Source: Spirochaetia bacterium (GTDB lineage: Bacteria; Spirochaetota; Spirochaetia; Treponematales; Treponemataceae). Taken from it: 39,663 nt of DNA. Position 1 is the first letter of the stretch; every line of letters starts with the position of its first letter. This document shows positions 8,164-18,000 of this stretch, piece by piece. The notes under the pieces were generated by a model, which saw only the letters and a program-made list of their open reading frames with translations, had not been told where the DNA came from and made no database searches. A program made the translations under genes and the position numbers. The DNA lies in the NCBI GenBank assembly GCA_900769325.1, contig CAAGGF010000026.1:1-39663 (forward strand), in the 5' to 3' direction.

Positions 8164-9021
8164 ATGAAAACAAAATTTAAAGAAAAAATTTGGGAAATTG
8201 TCTTTCTTTTTGCAGCGGCGTTCAGTATTCTTGCGGTTCTTCTGATTTGCCTGTTCCTGTTTGCAAACGGAATTCCGTGCATGCACAAAATCGGGTGGCT
8301 TGATTTTCTCTTTGGAAAGACATGGAAGCCGGGAAACGACCAGTTCGGGATTTTTCCGATGATTATTGGAAGCCTTTATGTTACCGCCGGAGCAATTATT
8401 TTCGGTGTGCCGATTGGACTTATGACGGCAATTTTCCTTTCAAAATTCTGTTCAAAAAAACTGAAAAAATATCTGAAAATTGCAATCGATCTTCTTGCCG
8501 GAATTCCGAGTGTAGTTTACGGATTTTTCGGGCTTATGGTAATTGTTCCGTTTGTTCGGAATGCTTTTGGCGGAAATGGAAGTTCAATTCTGACGGCTTC
8601 GATTCTTTTGGGAATTATGATTTTACCGACAATTATTTCAGTTTCGGAAACGGCGCTTGATTCAGTTCCACAAAGTTACTATGAAGGTGCACGCGCTTTG
8701 GGTGAAACTCACGAATTAAGCGTTTTCAGGACTGTCGTTCCAGCTGCAAAATCTGGAATTATGGCTGGAATAATTTTAGGAATCGGTCGTGCAATTGGAG
8801 AAACTATGGCTGTAATTATGGTCGCAGGAAATCAGGCAAGACTCCCGGACAGTATTTTAAAGGGCGTTAGAACTCTTACAGCCAACATCGTAATTGAAAT
8901 GGGATACGCAACTGACTTGCATCGTGAAGCATTGATTGCAACTGGTGTAGTTTTGTTCGTGTTTATTCTTTTGATAAATCTTCTGTTCAATCTGATTAAA
9001 AAACGCGGTGTAGGAGTGTAA
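8164..9021 (+). CDS. pstC: Phosphate ABC transporter permease PstC
   Basis: Inner-membrane permease, 285 residues, one of the two channel subunits of the high-affinity phosphate importer. An N-terminal helix (about 11-35) is followed by five more hydrophobic segments. The cytoplasmic EAA-type loop that docks onto PstB reads EGARALGETHELSVFRTVVP, and the motif DLLAGIPSVVYGFFG is typical of PstC/PstA. First gene of pstC-pstA-pstB-phoU and directly downstream of the Pho box, so it should be induced by phosphate starvation. pstS is not in this operon but about 20 kb away. Confidence 0.95.
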   Translation: MKTKFKEKIWEIVFLFAAAFSILAVLLICLFLFANGIPCMHKIGWLDFLFGKTWKPGNDQFGIFPMIIGSLYVTAGAIIFGVPIGLMTAIFLSKFCSKKLKKYLKIAIDLLAGIPSVVYGFFGLMVIVPFVRNAFGGNGSSILTASILLGIMILPTIISVSETALDSVPQSYYEGARALGETHELSVFRTVVPAAKSGIMAGIILGIGRAIGETMAVIMVAGNQARLPDSILKGVRTLTANIVIEMGYATDLHREALIATGVVLFVFILLINLLFNLIKKRGVGV

Positions 9022-9022
9022 G

Positions 9023-9856
9023 ATGATGCAGTTAAAGAAATTTTTCAGGAAAGACTTGATTTTGCGCACACTTGTTTATTTCTGCGGAATTATTACGATT
9101 TCAGTTCTTGTTTTTATGCTCGGTTATATTTGCATAAAAGGAATTCCGTATCTGAATTCTTCGCTGTTTTCGCTTAAATATACTTCGGAAAACTGTTCTG
9201 TAATTCCGGCACTTGTGAATACGATTTTAATTACGCTTCTTGCTCTTGTCGTTTCAGTTCCGCTTGGAGTAGGTTCTGCGATTTATCTTGTTGAATATGC
9301 AAAGAAAGACAATAAATTCGTGAAAGTTGTACGGATGACGACAGAAACTTTAACAGGAATTCCTTCGATTATTTACGGACTTTTCGGAATGCTTTTGTTC
9401 GTCGGATTTTTTAAGTGGGGTTATTCGATTCTCGCCGGAAGTTTTACGGTTGCGATTATGATTCTTCCTACGATTATGCGGACAACTGAAGAGGCGCTTC
9501 TTGCAGTTCCAGATTCTTACCGCGAAGGAAGTTTCGGGCTTGGAGCAGGAAAATTGCGGACGGTTTTCAGAATTGTTCTTCCGAGTGCGGTTTCAGGAAT
9601 TTTAAGCGGAATCATTCTTGCAATCGGTCGAGTTGTCGGGGAAACGGCTGCATTAATTTACACGGCGGGAACGGTTGCTCAGATTCCGGCAAATGTTTTC
9701 GGTTCGGGAAGAACGCTCGCAATTCACATGTATGTTTTGAGTTCAGAAGGACTTCACACGAATCAGGCTTTTGCGACGGCGGTAGTTCTTTTGATAATGG
9801 TTGTAGGAATTAATGCTCTTGCGGGATTAATTGCGAAAAAAGTTCGTCATTCTTGA
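9023..9856 (+). CDS. pstA: Phosphate ABC transporter permease PstA
   Basis: Second channel subunit of the phosphate importer, 277 residues, with six predicted membrane segments. The family motif TGIPSIIYGLFGMLLFV and the EAA loop EGSFGLGAGKLRTVFRIVLP are clear. It starts one base after the pstC stop with a GGAG ribosome site inside the end of pstC; the start may equally be the next codon (ATGATG). Translational coupling with pstC is likely. Confidence 0.95.
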   Translation: MMQLKKFFRKDLILRTLVYFCGIITISVLVFMLGYICIKGIPYLNSSLFSLKYTSENCSVIPALVNTILITLLALVVSVPLGVGSAIYLVEYAKKDNKFVKVVRMTTETLTGIPSIIYGLFGMLLFVGFFKWGYSILAGSFTVAIMILPTIMRTTEEALLAVPDSYREGSFGLGAGKLRTVFRIVLPSAVSGILSGIILAIGRVVGETAALIYTAGTVAQIPANVFGSGRTLAIHMYVLSSEGLHTNQAFATAVVLLIMVVGINALAGLIAKKVRHS

Positions 9857-9888
9857 TGCGAAAAAATAAGTTTTGTGAGGGCAATTTT

Positions 9889-10650
9889 ATGGAAGATTTG
9901 CAGACAAAAATTAAAATTGAACAGATGGATTTATTCTACGGGAATTTCCAGGCGTTAAAAAACATTAACCTTGAAATTTATAAAAATCAGATTACGGCAT
10001 TTATCGGACCGAGTGGTTGCGGAAAGTCGACTCTTTTAAAAAGCCTGAACCGAATGAACGATATGGTTGAAGGCTGTAAGATTACTGGAAAAATCACTTT
10101 AGACGATGAAGATGTTTACGGAAAAATGGATGTAAACAGCCTTAGAAAAAAAGTCGGAATGGTTTTCCAAAAGCCGAATCCGTTTCCGATGAGCATTTAC
10201 GATAATATCGCTTTTGGTCCGAGGACTCACGGAATCAGAAAAAAGTCAGATTTGGATGAAATCGTTGAAACTTCGCTGAAAAATGCGTCAATCTGGGACG
10301 AATGTAAAGATAATTTAAAAAAATCGGCACTGGCATTGAGCGGAGGTCAGCAGCAGCGTCTTTGTATTGCCCGTGCACTTGCAGTTCAGCCCGATGTTTT
10401 ACTGATGGACGAACCGACTAGTGCTTTGGATCCGATTTCTACGAGTAAAATTGAAGACTGCGTTATGGAGCTGAAAGAAAAATATACGATTGTAATTGTA
10501 ACTCACAATATGCAGCAGGCAGTCAGAATCAGCGACAGAACTGTTTTCTTTCTTTTGGGTGAAATAATCGAAACGGGAAAAACAGAAGAAATATTCAGTG
10601 TTCCAAAAAATAAAAAGACAGAAGATTACATTACAGGAAGGTTTGGTTGA
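9889..10650 (+). CDS. pstB: Phosphate ABC transporter ATPase PstB
   Basis: ATP-binding subunit that drives phosphate import, 253 residues, the usual family length. Walker A is GPSGCGKST (40-48), the ABC signature LSGGQQQR is at about 146-153, and Walker B with LLMDEPTSALDP follows at about 165. The start at 9889 is chosen because GAGGG lies eight bases before it and the resulting N-terminus aligns with PstB; an upstream TTG in the same frame would add 12 unlikely residues. It lies 32 bases after pstA. Confidence 0.95.
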   Translation: MEDLQTKIKIEQMDLFYGNFQALKNINLEIYKNQITAFIGPSGCGKSTLLKSLNRMNDMVEGCKITGKITLDDEDVYGKMDVNSLRKKVGMVFQKPNPFPMSIYDNIAFGPRTHGIRKKSDLDEIVETSLKNASIWDECKDNLKKSALALSGGQQQRLCIARALAVQPDVLLMDEPTSALDPISTSKIEDCVMELKEKYTIVIVTHNMQQAVRISDRTVFFLLGEIIETGKTEEIFSVPKNKKTEDYITGRFG

Positions 10651-10651
10651 T

Positions 10652-11299
10652 ATGCGTGATAAATACGAAGAAGAATTAAAAAAATTGAACAGTTCAATCA
10701 GTCAGATGGGAAAAATGATTGAGCTTGCGATAGAAAGTTCCGTAATTTCTCTTATGGGACGCGATGTTGAATCTGCAAAAGCGGTTCGCCTGAATGATTA
10801 TGCAATTAACGATATGGAAAGGGAAATTGAATCGCAGTGTATGAAACTTTTGCTTCAGCAGCAGCCGATGGCAGGAGATTTGCGGACGATTACGGCGGCA
10901 CTTAAAATGATTACAGATATGGAAAGAATCGGTGACCATGCCGCCGCAATAGCAGATTTGGTTTTGCAGCTTCCTGATTTTACATATAACAAAATGAGCG
11001 AAATTTCTGATATGTCCACGGAAATCATCAATATGATTCACGACTGTATTATTTCGTTTGTGGAAAAAGATTACGACAAGGCTAAAAATGTAATTGTAAG
11101 CGATGATAAAATCGATGAACTTTATCATTCAATAAAAAGCGATTTAATAGAAAAAATCAAAAAAACTGAAGAAGGCGAGCAGCTTTTAGATTATTTCTTG
11201 ATTGCAAAATACCTTGAACGAATCGGTGACCACGCGACAAATATTGCAGAATGGGTAATTTTTGCTCTGACAGGAAAAAAAGAAATCAGGAAAAATTAA
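10652..11299 (+). CDS. phoU: Phosphate transport regulator PhoU
   Basis: 215 residues, all helical, two PhoU repeats with the conserved ERIGDHAAAIAD and ERIGDHATNIAEW motifs that bind metal in solved family members. PhoU links the Pst transporter to PhoR and prevents Pho activation when phosphate is plentiful. It begins one base after the pstB stop, with a GGAAGG ribosome site in the end of pstB. The 3' end overlaps the convergent gene at 11296 by four bases. Confidence 0.94.
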   Translation: MRDKYEEELKKLNSSISQMGKMIELAIESSVISLMGRDVESAKAVRLNDYAINDMEREIESQCMKLLLQQQPMAGDLRTITAALKMITDMERIGDHAAAIADLVLQLPDFTYNKMSEISDMSTEIINMIHDCIISFVEKDYDKAKNVIVSDDKIDELYHSIKSDLIEKIKKTEEGEQLLDYFLIAKYLERIGDHATNIAEWVIFALTGKKEIRKN

Positions 11300-12033
11300 C
11301 GATTTTGCAAATGTTCAAATTTTAAAATATTGTATTCCAGTTGCTGTGCGGCGATTATTTTTTTTAAGCGTTCTTCACGCTCTTCTGTACTGATGTCTTT
11401 GAGCGATTCTTCTGGAACAAAATAAAGGTTGTCGATATATGTGGGCAAAACTGAATCCATGAAAAAATATTGTTCGATTTTGTTTAATTTTTTATAAAAT
11501 GAAAGTGCGAATTCTATTGATTCAGCGTTGACTTCGGTTTTGCCTAAATCAGAAAGTTCATTCTGCATATTGTCAAAAAAGATTTTGTTGCTGGATAAAA
11601 GCGGAATTGTTGAAGCGATTATATCGAGTATGAGGTTTTTGAAATTCTGTTCTTTTACTGGCGAACTGAAATATTTAATGCATTTTAGAATATTTATCGA
11701 TGTTACGAACATTGCTTTTTCTGGTTTTGAAATCGATGAAAAATCTTTTTGTGCAAGCGTACTTGAAAAATCGTCTAGTGATGAAATAATTGTCTGAATC
11801 GACTTGCTTGAAAGATGTTCGAGTACAAACAAAAGATTGTAAATTTCATAATCAAAAATCAGCTGGTCTTTTATTTTGTCTAAAATTGAATCGTAATCGT
11901 TGAGTGCTTCCTGAAGATTGTTTTTGATTTCGAGAGAGTCCTCCGGAATGTCTTCCTGAATTGAAGCAAGGATAAAACGCATTTGGGAAACTGGTGTTGT
12001 AGATAAAAATTCTTTAATTTCTTCTTTATTCAT
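11296..12033 (-). CDS. Hypothetical helical protein
   Basis: 245 residues, no signal peptide, no membrane segment, no Cys-rich or catalytic motif that I recognise. The sequence is acidic and reads as a series of amphipathic helices, including a possible coiled coil near the C-terminus (STEEREERLKKIIAAQQLEY). It is a single gene, convergent with phoU with a four-base overlap, so the two share their terminator space. No function is assigned. Confidence 0.7.
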   Translation of the reverse strand: MNKEEIKEFLSTTPVSQMRFILASIQEDIPEDSLEIKNNLQEALNDYDSILDKIKDQLIFDYEIYNLLFVLEHLSSKSIQTIISSLDDFSSTLAQKDFSSISKPEKAMFVTSINILKCIKYFSSPVKEQNFKNLILDIIASTIPLLSSNKIFFDNMQNELSDLGKTEVNAESIEFALSFYKKLNKIEQYFFMDSVLPTYIDNLYFVPEESLKDISTEEREERLKKIIAAQQLEYNILKFEHLQNR

Positions 12034-12195
12034 AAAAGTATTTTAGCATAAAATTATATTATTTTCTCAAAAAAATTAAAATTTTTAGAATATTTTTTAA
12101 ATTCCGTATATAATGAAATAAATTAGAGTGAGATTCAAAAGTTCAGACGGGATTTTTGAAAATCTTATCATTAATTTTTTAAAAAGGATGTTTTA

Positions 12196-14169
12196 ATGAA
12201 ATTTAAATTTTTAGTACTTTGTACGGCCATGGCGTGTATGGCTTTGAATGCAGTTGCAAAACCTTCGGTTGATATTGATAAAGAATTTTATTATGCCTCT
12301 AGTGATTTAGGGCTTTCGTTTAAGGAATCCTCTTCGGTTTTTAAATGCTGGGCTCCGCTTGCAAAAAATGTAAAAGTTCTTCTTTTTAAAGATGCAGAAA
12401 ATCTTTCAAAACCGGCAAAATCTCTAAAAATGAAAAAAGATTCAGAAAATCCGGGTGTATGGATTTTAGAGGCAAACACAGAAGGTTTTTCTTATTATCA
12501 GTACGAAATTGCAAATCCGGGTAAAAAAAGCCGCGTCTGCGACATTTGGGGAAAATCTGCAAGCGTTGATTCACAGGCAAGTCAGATTGTTGACATCAAT
12601 AAAGATAAGTCTGCAATCCCGGAAAATTTAAAATTCGACACTGAATGGGGAACAAAAGATGGTTATTACAATCCTTTCGGCGACAACGGAAAAATTTCAA
12701 AATCTTACACTGATGCCGTAATTTATGAAATGCACATTCGGGACTGGTCGCGGGTTGAAGTTTCTGATTCGCTTGGAAAATTTACTCAAATCGGTGACGG
12801 TGAAAAAATCATTGCACATTTAAAAGATTTAGGCGTAACTCATGTTCAGATTTTGCCTTCGTTTGAATATGCCGAAAAAGCGTCTAATAAAATGTATAAT
12901 TGGGGCTACAATCCTTATAATTACAATGTGCCGGAAACGCGTTATGTTCAGGACGGATTTAAAGACGGAAGTCAGGCTGTCAAAGAAATGCGTTATATGA
13001 TAGGAAAACTCCACGAAAATGGAATTTCTGTGATTATGGATGTCGTTTACAATCATACAAGCGGAACTGGGGACGATTCTCTTTACGATTTAACTGTTCC
13101 CGGATATTTTTACAGGCTGAATCCAGACGGAACTTATTCAAACGGTTCTGGTTGTGGAAGTGAAGTTGCAACTGAACACAAAATGGTCCGCAAATTTGTA
13201 GTCGATTCTGTAAAACACTGGATGCTTGATTATCATATCAACGGTTTCCGATTCGATTTGATGGGGCTTCACGAACGCGACACGATGAAAGAAATTTATG
13301 AAGAATGTTCAAAAATCGATTCAAATGTAATGATTTACGGTGAACCTTGGACGGGCGGAAAATCAAAAGTAAAATCCGGCGTTTCAAAATCAACTGTAGA
13401 TTTAATCGTCGAGGATGAAGGTGTGAACGGAGTCGGCTGTTTCAACGATGATTTCCGCGATGCAATAAAAGGCGGAGTTTTCAATGCTCTTGAAGGCGGT
13501 TTCGTTCAGGGAAATTCGTCTAGAATTATGCACATTATAAGCGGGCTTCAAGGTTCTGTTCGCGGGCGGGGAGGTTTTACAAAAAAAATCGGGCGGGGAA
13601 TAAATTACGCTGAATGTCACGACAATCATACGCTTTTCGACAAACTTGCAATTACTGAATTAAATAAAAATTTAAACGAAGACATTTTTCCGCTTCTTTC
13701 AGAAAGTCAGCTTGAAAACATTAAAAAAGAAGAAAAACTTGCGGCGGCATTGATTTTTCTTGCTCAAGGAACACCGTTCATCAACGGCGGGCAGGAATTT
13801 ATGCGTACAAAGCGGGGAAATGCAAACAGTTACATGGCTCCCGATATCGTAAATCAGATTGACATTTCCATGAAAGAAAAATTCAGCGATGTTTACAATA
13901 CTTACAAAGCGTTGATTTCGTTCAGGAAAGCAAACAAAACTGAATTCGGTGCAAATGAAAACGCTTCTGCACAGATTATTTCTCCAAACGCCGTAAAATA
14001 TGTTTCAGGAAAATTTACCGTTTATTTCAATTCAAACAGCGAGCCGGTTTCAGTTTCGGATTCTGGTAAAATCGTTCAAATTAACGAAAAAGACGGAACT
14101 TATTCTGTCGGAAAATCAGTTTCAGTTTCTTCTGTGCCGGGAAAAAGTTTCCTTATAATTCAGAAATAA
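12196..14169 (+). CDS. pulA: Secreted type I pullulanase (GH13)
   Basis: Cleaves alpha-1,6 branches of pullulan, starch or glycogen. 657 residues with a signal peptide (about 1-22, ending NAVA), so it acts outside the cytoplasm. A CBM48-type N-domain (about 35-130) precedes the catalytic barrel. The type I signature YNWGYNPYNYNVPE lies near 233. GH13 region I is DVVYNHT, region II GFRFDLMG with nucleophile Asp354, region III YGEPW with acid/base Glu383, and region IV ECHDNHTLFDKL with Asp476. All catalytic residues are intact. The short C-terminal beta domain fits. The gene is followed after one base by the M48-like gene. Confidence 0.92.
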   Translation: MKFKFLVLCTAMACMALNAVAKPSVDIDKEFYYASSDLGLSFKESSSVFKCWAPLAKNVKVLLFKDAENLSKPAKSLKMKKDSENPGVWILEANTEGFSYYQYEIANPGKKSRVCDIWGKSASVDSQASQIVDINKDKSAIPENLKFDTEWGTKDGYYNPFGDNGKISKSYTDAVIYEMHIRDWSRVEVSDSLGKFTQIGDGEKIIAHLKDLGVTHVQILPSFEYAEKASNKMYNWGYNPYNYNVPETRYVQDGFKDGSQAVKEMRYMIGKLHENGISVIMDVVYNHTSGTGDDSLYDLTVPGYFYRLNPDGTYSNGSGCGSEVATEHKMVRKFVVDSVKHWMLDYHINGFRFDLMGLHERDTMKEIYEECSKIDSNVMIYGEPWTGGKSKVKSGVSKSTVDLIVEDEGVNGVGCFNDDFRDAIKGGVFNALEGGFVQGNSSRIMHIISGLQGSVRGRGGFTKKIGRGINYAECHDNHTLFDKLAITELNKNLNEDIFPLLSESQLENIKKEEKLAAALIFLAQGTPFINGGQEFMRTKRGNANSYMAPDIVNQIDISMKEKFSDVYNTYKALISFRKANKTEFGANENASAQIISPNAVKYVSGKFTVYFNSNSEPVSVSDSGKIVQINEKDGTYSVGKSVSVSSVPGKSFLIIQK

Positions 14170-14170
14170 T

Positions 14171-15064
14171 ATGACGGCAAAAAAACGGCTTCATATTCGG
14201 CCTAAAAAAAATGCAAGAATCAGGATTCCAAAAAAGCACCGCGAAAAAAAGGTTAAAGTAAAAAAAGTCAAGAAACCGATTTTTCATCCGACAGAACTTC
14301 TGTTGATTCACGATTCGGAAAAAACTGCTTCAAAGGCTTTGCATGCAATTCCGAAAAAAATAATTCAGAAAACTGTCGGAACTTTGACTGAAAATTTTAT
14401 TTTGATTGATAATCTTGCAAACAGAATTAAAATTTCAGATGAACAGCTTGCGGAAATTTATTTACGACTTGAAAAAGTTTGTGCTTTCTTAAAAATTCCG
14501 GTGCCGAAAATTTATCTTGAGATGAATGTCATTCCAAAAGCGACCGTAAACGGAATTGAAACGCCGAATATAATTTTGACTTCCGCACTCATCGAAATGC
14601 TTTCCCTCGACGAGATTGAAACGGAACTTGCTCACTGCTGCGGACACATTTTTTTAAATCATTATTATTATCAGACGATTGCGGATGCGATTACAAAACT
14701 CGGACTTGGGCTTGTCGGTTCTGTTTTGTATTATCCGTTTTCGTATTGGAAAAATTGCATTGAATTTTCTGCTGACCGGGTTGCTGCAATTTATTGTAAA
14801 TCTTCTGAGCCGGTAAAAAAAGTTCTTTTAAAATACGCAGGAATTACAGACAAAATCAGGAATGTCATCAACGAAGATTTAATTCTTAAACAGGCGGAAG
14901 TCATTCACCAGCATTCAAAATCTAACGAAGTTTTCGCAAAACTTTCAGGAAAAAGCCCGATTCTTAGAATTTTTGAACTTGAACGCTGGACAAAAACTGA
15001 AGAATTTAATGAAGTCATCAGTTATTTTGAAAACGACCGCCATTTTCTTTTAGAGGAATCTTAA
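14171..15064 (+). CDS. M48-like protein lacking the catalytic glutamate
   Basis: 297 residues. The first 36 are extremely basic (17 or so Lys/Arg). The core resembles the M48 zinc-peptidase fold: a strand-turn NIILTSALIEMLSLDEIETELAH, then the zinc helix, a hydrophobic hairpin (about 166-190) and EFSADR (Glu198) where M48 enzymes carry the third zinc ligand. The zinc helix reads HCCGH (His155-His159) instead of HEXXH, so both histidines stay but the catalytic Glu is Cys156. It may bind metal yet should not hydrolyse peptides by the usual mechanism. The ATG lies one base after the pullulanase stop with no clear ribosome site, suggesting coupling. It overlaps addA tail to tail by four bases. 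Confidence 0.7.
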   Translation: MTAKKRLHIRPKKNARIRIPKKHREKKVKVKKVKKPIFHPTELLLIHDSEKTASKALHAIPKKIIQKTVGTLTENFILIDNLANRIKISDEQLAEIYLRLEKVCAFLKIPVPKIYLEMNVIPKATVNGIETPNIILTSALIEMLSLDEIETELAHCCGHIFLNHYYYQTIADAITKLGLGLVGSVLYYPFSYWKNCIEFSADRVAAIYCKSSEPVKKVLLKYAGITDKIRNVINEDLILKQAEVIHQHSKSNEVFAKLSGKSPILRIFELERWTKTEEFNEVISYFENDRHFLLEES

Positions 15065-18000
15065 AATTCTTCGAGGTTGATTTTATCACATTCTTCCGTT
15101 ATGTCGACGGCTTTTGCATAACGCAGATAGTAGAGAACGCATTTTACTTCGTTTTGCTTTTTCCCGAAAATCTGGCACACGGCATCTTTGTAGCATTTGA
15201 GCTGGGCGTAATAAATTTCCGGTACAATTGTCTGATTTGTTTTGTAATCAACGACTGTAAAAGTTCCGTCTGAATCTTCAAAAATAAGGTCGATGACTCC
15301 TTTTACGATTTTTGAGGAAAGTTTTGAACGGAAAGTTAATTCTGCAAAATGCTTTGTTGAATTTTTTGCGCGTTTTCCTAAATCTGAATTTTCAAAAGCG
15401 TTTTTCATTTCTTCGCAGATTTTTTTGATTTCCTGAATTTTTTCAGTTTTGTTTTCAAGGCCTATAAATTCTTTCACGGAATAATGTTCTTCCGGTTTTT
15501 TCCCTGAAATTACGCTTTCAAGGTAGGCGTGTGCGATTGTTCCGAAATTTGCAAAACTGAATGCCGGTTCTGCTTCGCCCTCGTTTTGTGCATTTTCCGT
15601 TTGCGGTACTGATTCAAGTACAATCTGATTGATTTTCTGGTACGGAGCGTTTTCAACGATTTTGAAATTTGAAAAAATCTCGTCGTCGTCTTTGGAAAGA
15701 TGGCTCGGATTTGTGTAAAGCGGCTCTGGATATTCAGTCTGATAGACTTTTACATTTTCATAGAGTTTTTCTTTTTGAATGTAAAGAAGAAGATTTTTCT
15801 TTGATGCATAATTGTTCAGGCGTTTTTGGTTTTTTGACGGAGCATTTCTTGGAATCGGTTCAATCATTTCAACATCAAACGGCATCAAGTCGTTATCAGC
15901 GTAATCTTCTTTCGCTGTAAAAAGATTGTAAATCGGTTCAAGGACATCAAAAAACGACGAAGGATTTGATTCTCGTCCCGGTAAAAATTTGTTTATCTTT
16001 GAAAAATCTTTCGGAACTTCATATTTTGGATTCGTGATGAAAAGTTCTGTTTTTGCCCTTGTGAGTGCAACATATACAACACGGCGAAGTTCTGCACTTT
16101 GCATTCTTTCGTTTAATTCTTTTGCAATTTTGTAGAAATAATTCTGCTTTGTCTTTGCTTCGAATCTTGGAAAAATCGGCGTATTGATTGAAAGTCCGAA
16201 TTTTGAATCGAAATAGACTTGCGAAAGCATATTTGCAGTTCCTTTACATGTGTTTGCAACGAAGACAACTTCAAATTCAAGTCCTTTGCTTTTGTGAACT
16301 GTCATAATCTGAACGCCGTTTGATTCTTCTACGGGAATGTCTAAATCGTCGATTTTTACGGTATCACTTGAATATTGGCGTGCATCGTCGAGAAATCCTG
16401 CGAGAGTTTTCTGTTCCTGTTCCGCCTGAAGTGCCATCGTCAGAATCATATCGTAGTGAATGTTGTACATCGTAACATTTTGATTCCACAAAGTTTCAAA
16501 ATAATAGCCGGATTCATACCAGAGTTTTGAAACTGTTTTTGAAATCGGGTTTGCCTTTGAAAACTCTTTCATTTGAAGGTAAAATTCTTTTGCTTTTTGA
16601 AAACGCTTTCGGCTTTCGGCTGAGAGATTTTTTCCTTCGGCTGAAAAGGGTTGATTTGATTCAAGCAGAACAGAATTTGTTTCTTTTGCGGAAAGATTTA
16701 CAAACGGAGAAGAAAGAACTTGGGCATAAGAAAGGGAATCGCTTTCATAGACACAGATTCTCAAGAATGAAAAAATGTCGTTTACAACGCCGTCAGAAAA
16801 AATTCCTGTTGCGGCTGAAGAAGTGTAGGGAATCCCGTGTCGCAGAAGGGAGCGTTCGTAGTGGAATTGTTCTTTTGTGTCGCGAAGAAGAATTGCGATA
16901 TCGTTTGGTGAAATCAAAACTTTTTCTTCGGTTTCATTTCCGAGGCTGTCGGTTTTTCGAACTGTCTTTTTCTGAGTCTGAAGGAGTTCCTCGATTTTTG
17001 CGGCAATCCATTCCGCTTCGCAGTCGTGTTCGCTGTAGTGAAGGCTGTCCGTTTCTGTGGCTTTGTTGTAAAGTGCAAAATGTGTGTGAGGTTTGTAAAT
17101 TTCTTTCAGATTTGTAAGCGAAATTTTTTCTTTTGTTGAAGACGGAATCGTAACTTCTTTATAAACGGCTTCGTAATCTGGGCATCCTTGTGTTTCTGGA
17201 GAATTCTCGCTGAAAAAAATTGAATGAGAAAGTTCTTTGTTTTCTTGCGGATAAGAAGGATAAGGAAAACCGCCGAAGAATGTGTTGAACATTGAAATTA
17301 ATGCCGGATGCGAGCGGTAATTTGTGGACATATTCATGTTTCCGTCCGGGAATTCGCCTGAAAGTTTCCTGAAAACTGAAACATCTGCTCCGCGGAATTT
17401 GTAAATGCTCTGTTTTTCATCGCCGACGAAGAAAAGTTTTTCCGGGCACAATTCTTCTGCTTTTGGAACGGATTTTTCTGTTCGTGAAAGGTTTTCTGCA
17501 AGAAGGAAAAGAATCGACTTCTGCATTTCGTTGTTGTCCTGAAATTCGTCAATCATTATGTATTTGTATTTTTCTTTTTCGATTTGGCGTATTTCCGGGA
17601 ATTCGATTAGAGTTTTGAGTGCAAGGTCTGAAATGTCTGCAAAAGTCAGAATCCCTGCCGTCCGCTTGAAATCTGTTATTTTCTGCTGAAAATCTTTTGC
17701 AAGCGAAAAATAATCCTGAACAATGTCAAAATAGTATGCGTAATTGAAAACTGAAACGAGAAGTTCGTGTGCTTCCCTGAATTTAAGAACAGATTGTTTG
17801 TATTCTTCAAGGCCTTTCATATTTCCCGGAAGAGGAAGTTTTGAAAGGCTGAAAAGCAGCATGATGAAATTTTCCAGTTCTTCGAGGTTTTTTGAAAGAA
17901 TTTTTTCTTTTGTGAGTTCAACCGTGAACAAATCCCCGACTAATTGAAAGATATTTTTTATATTTATGAAAGTTTTCGGCGGCTCTTTTGGGTGAGTATT

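Noticed and set aside
16527..17117. 196-residue antisense open frame inside addA
   Set aside because: It lies opposite a well-conserved helicase region, is rich in Arg/Leu/Phe as antisense shadows are, and has no ribosome site.
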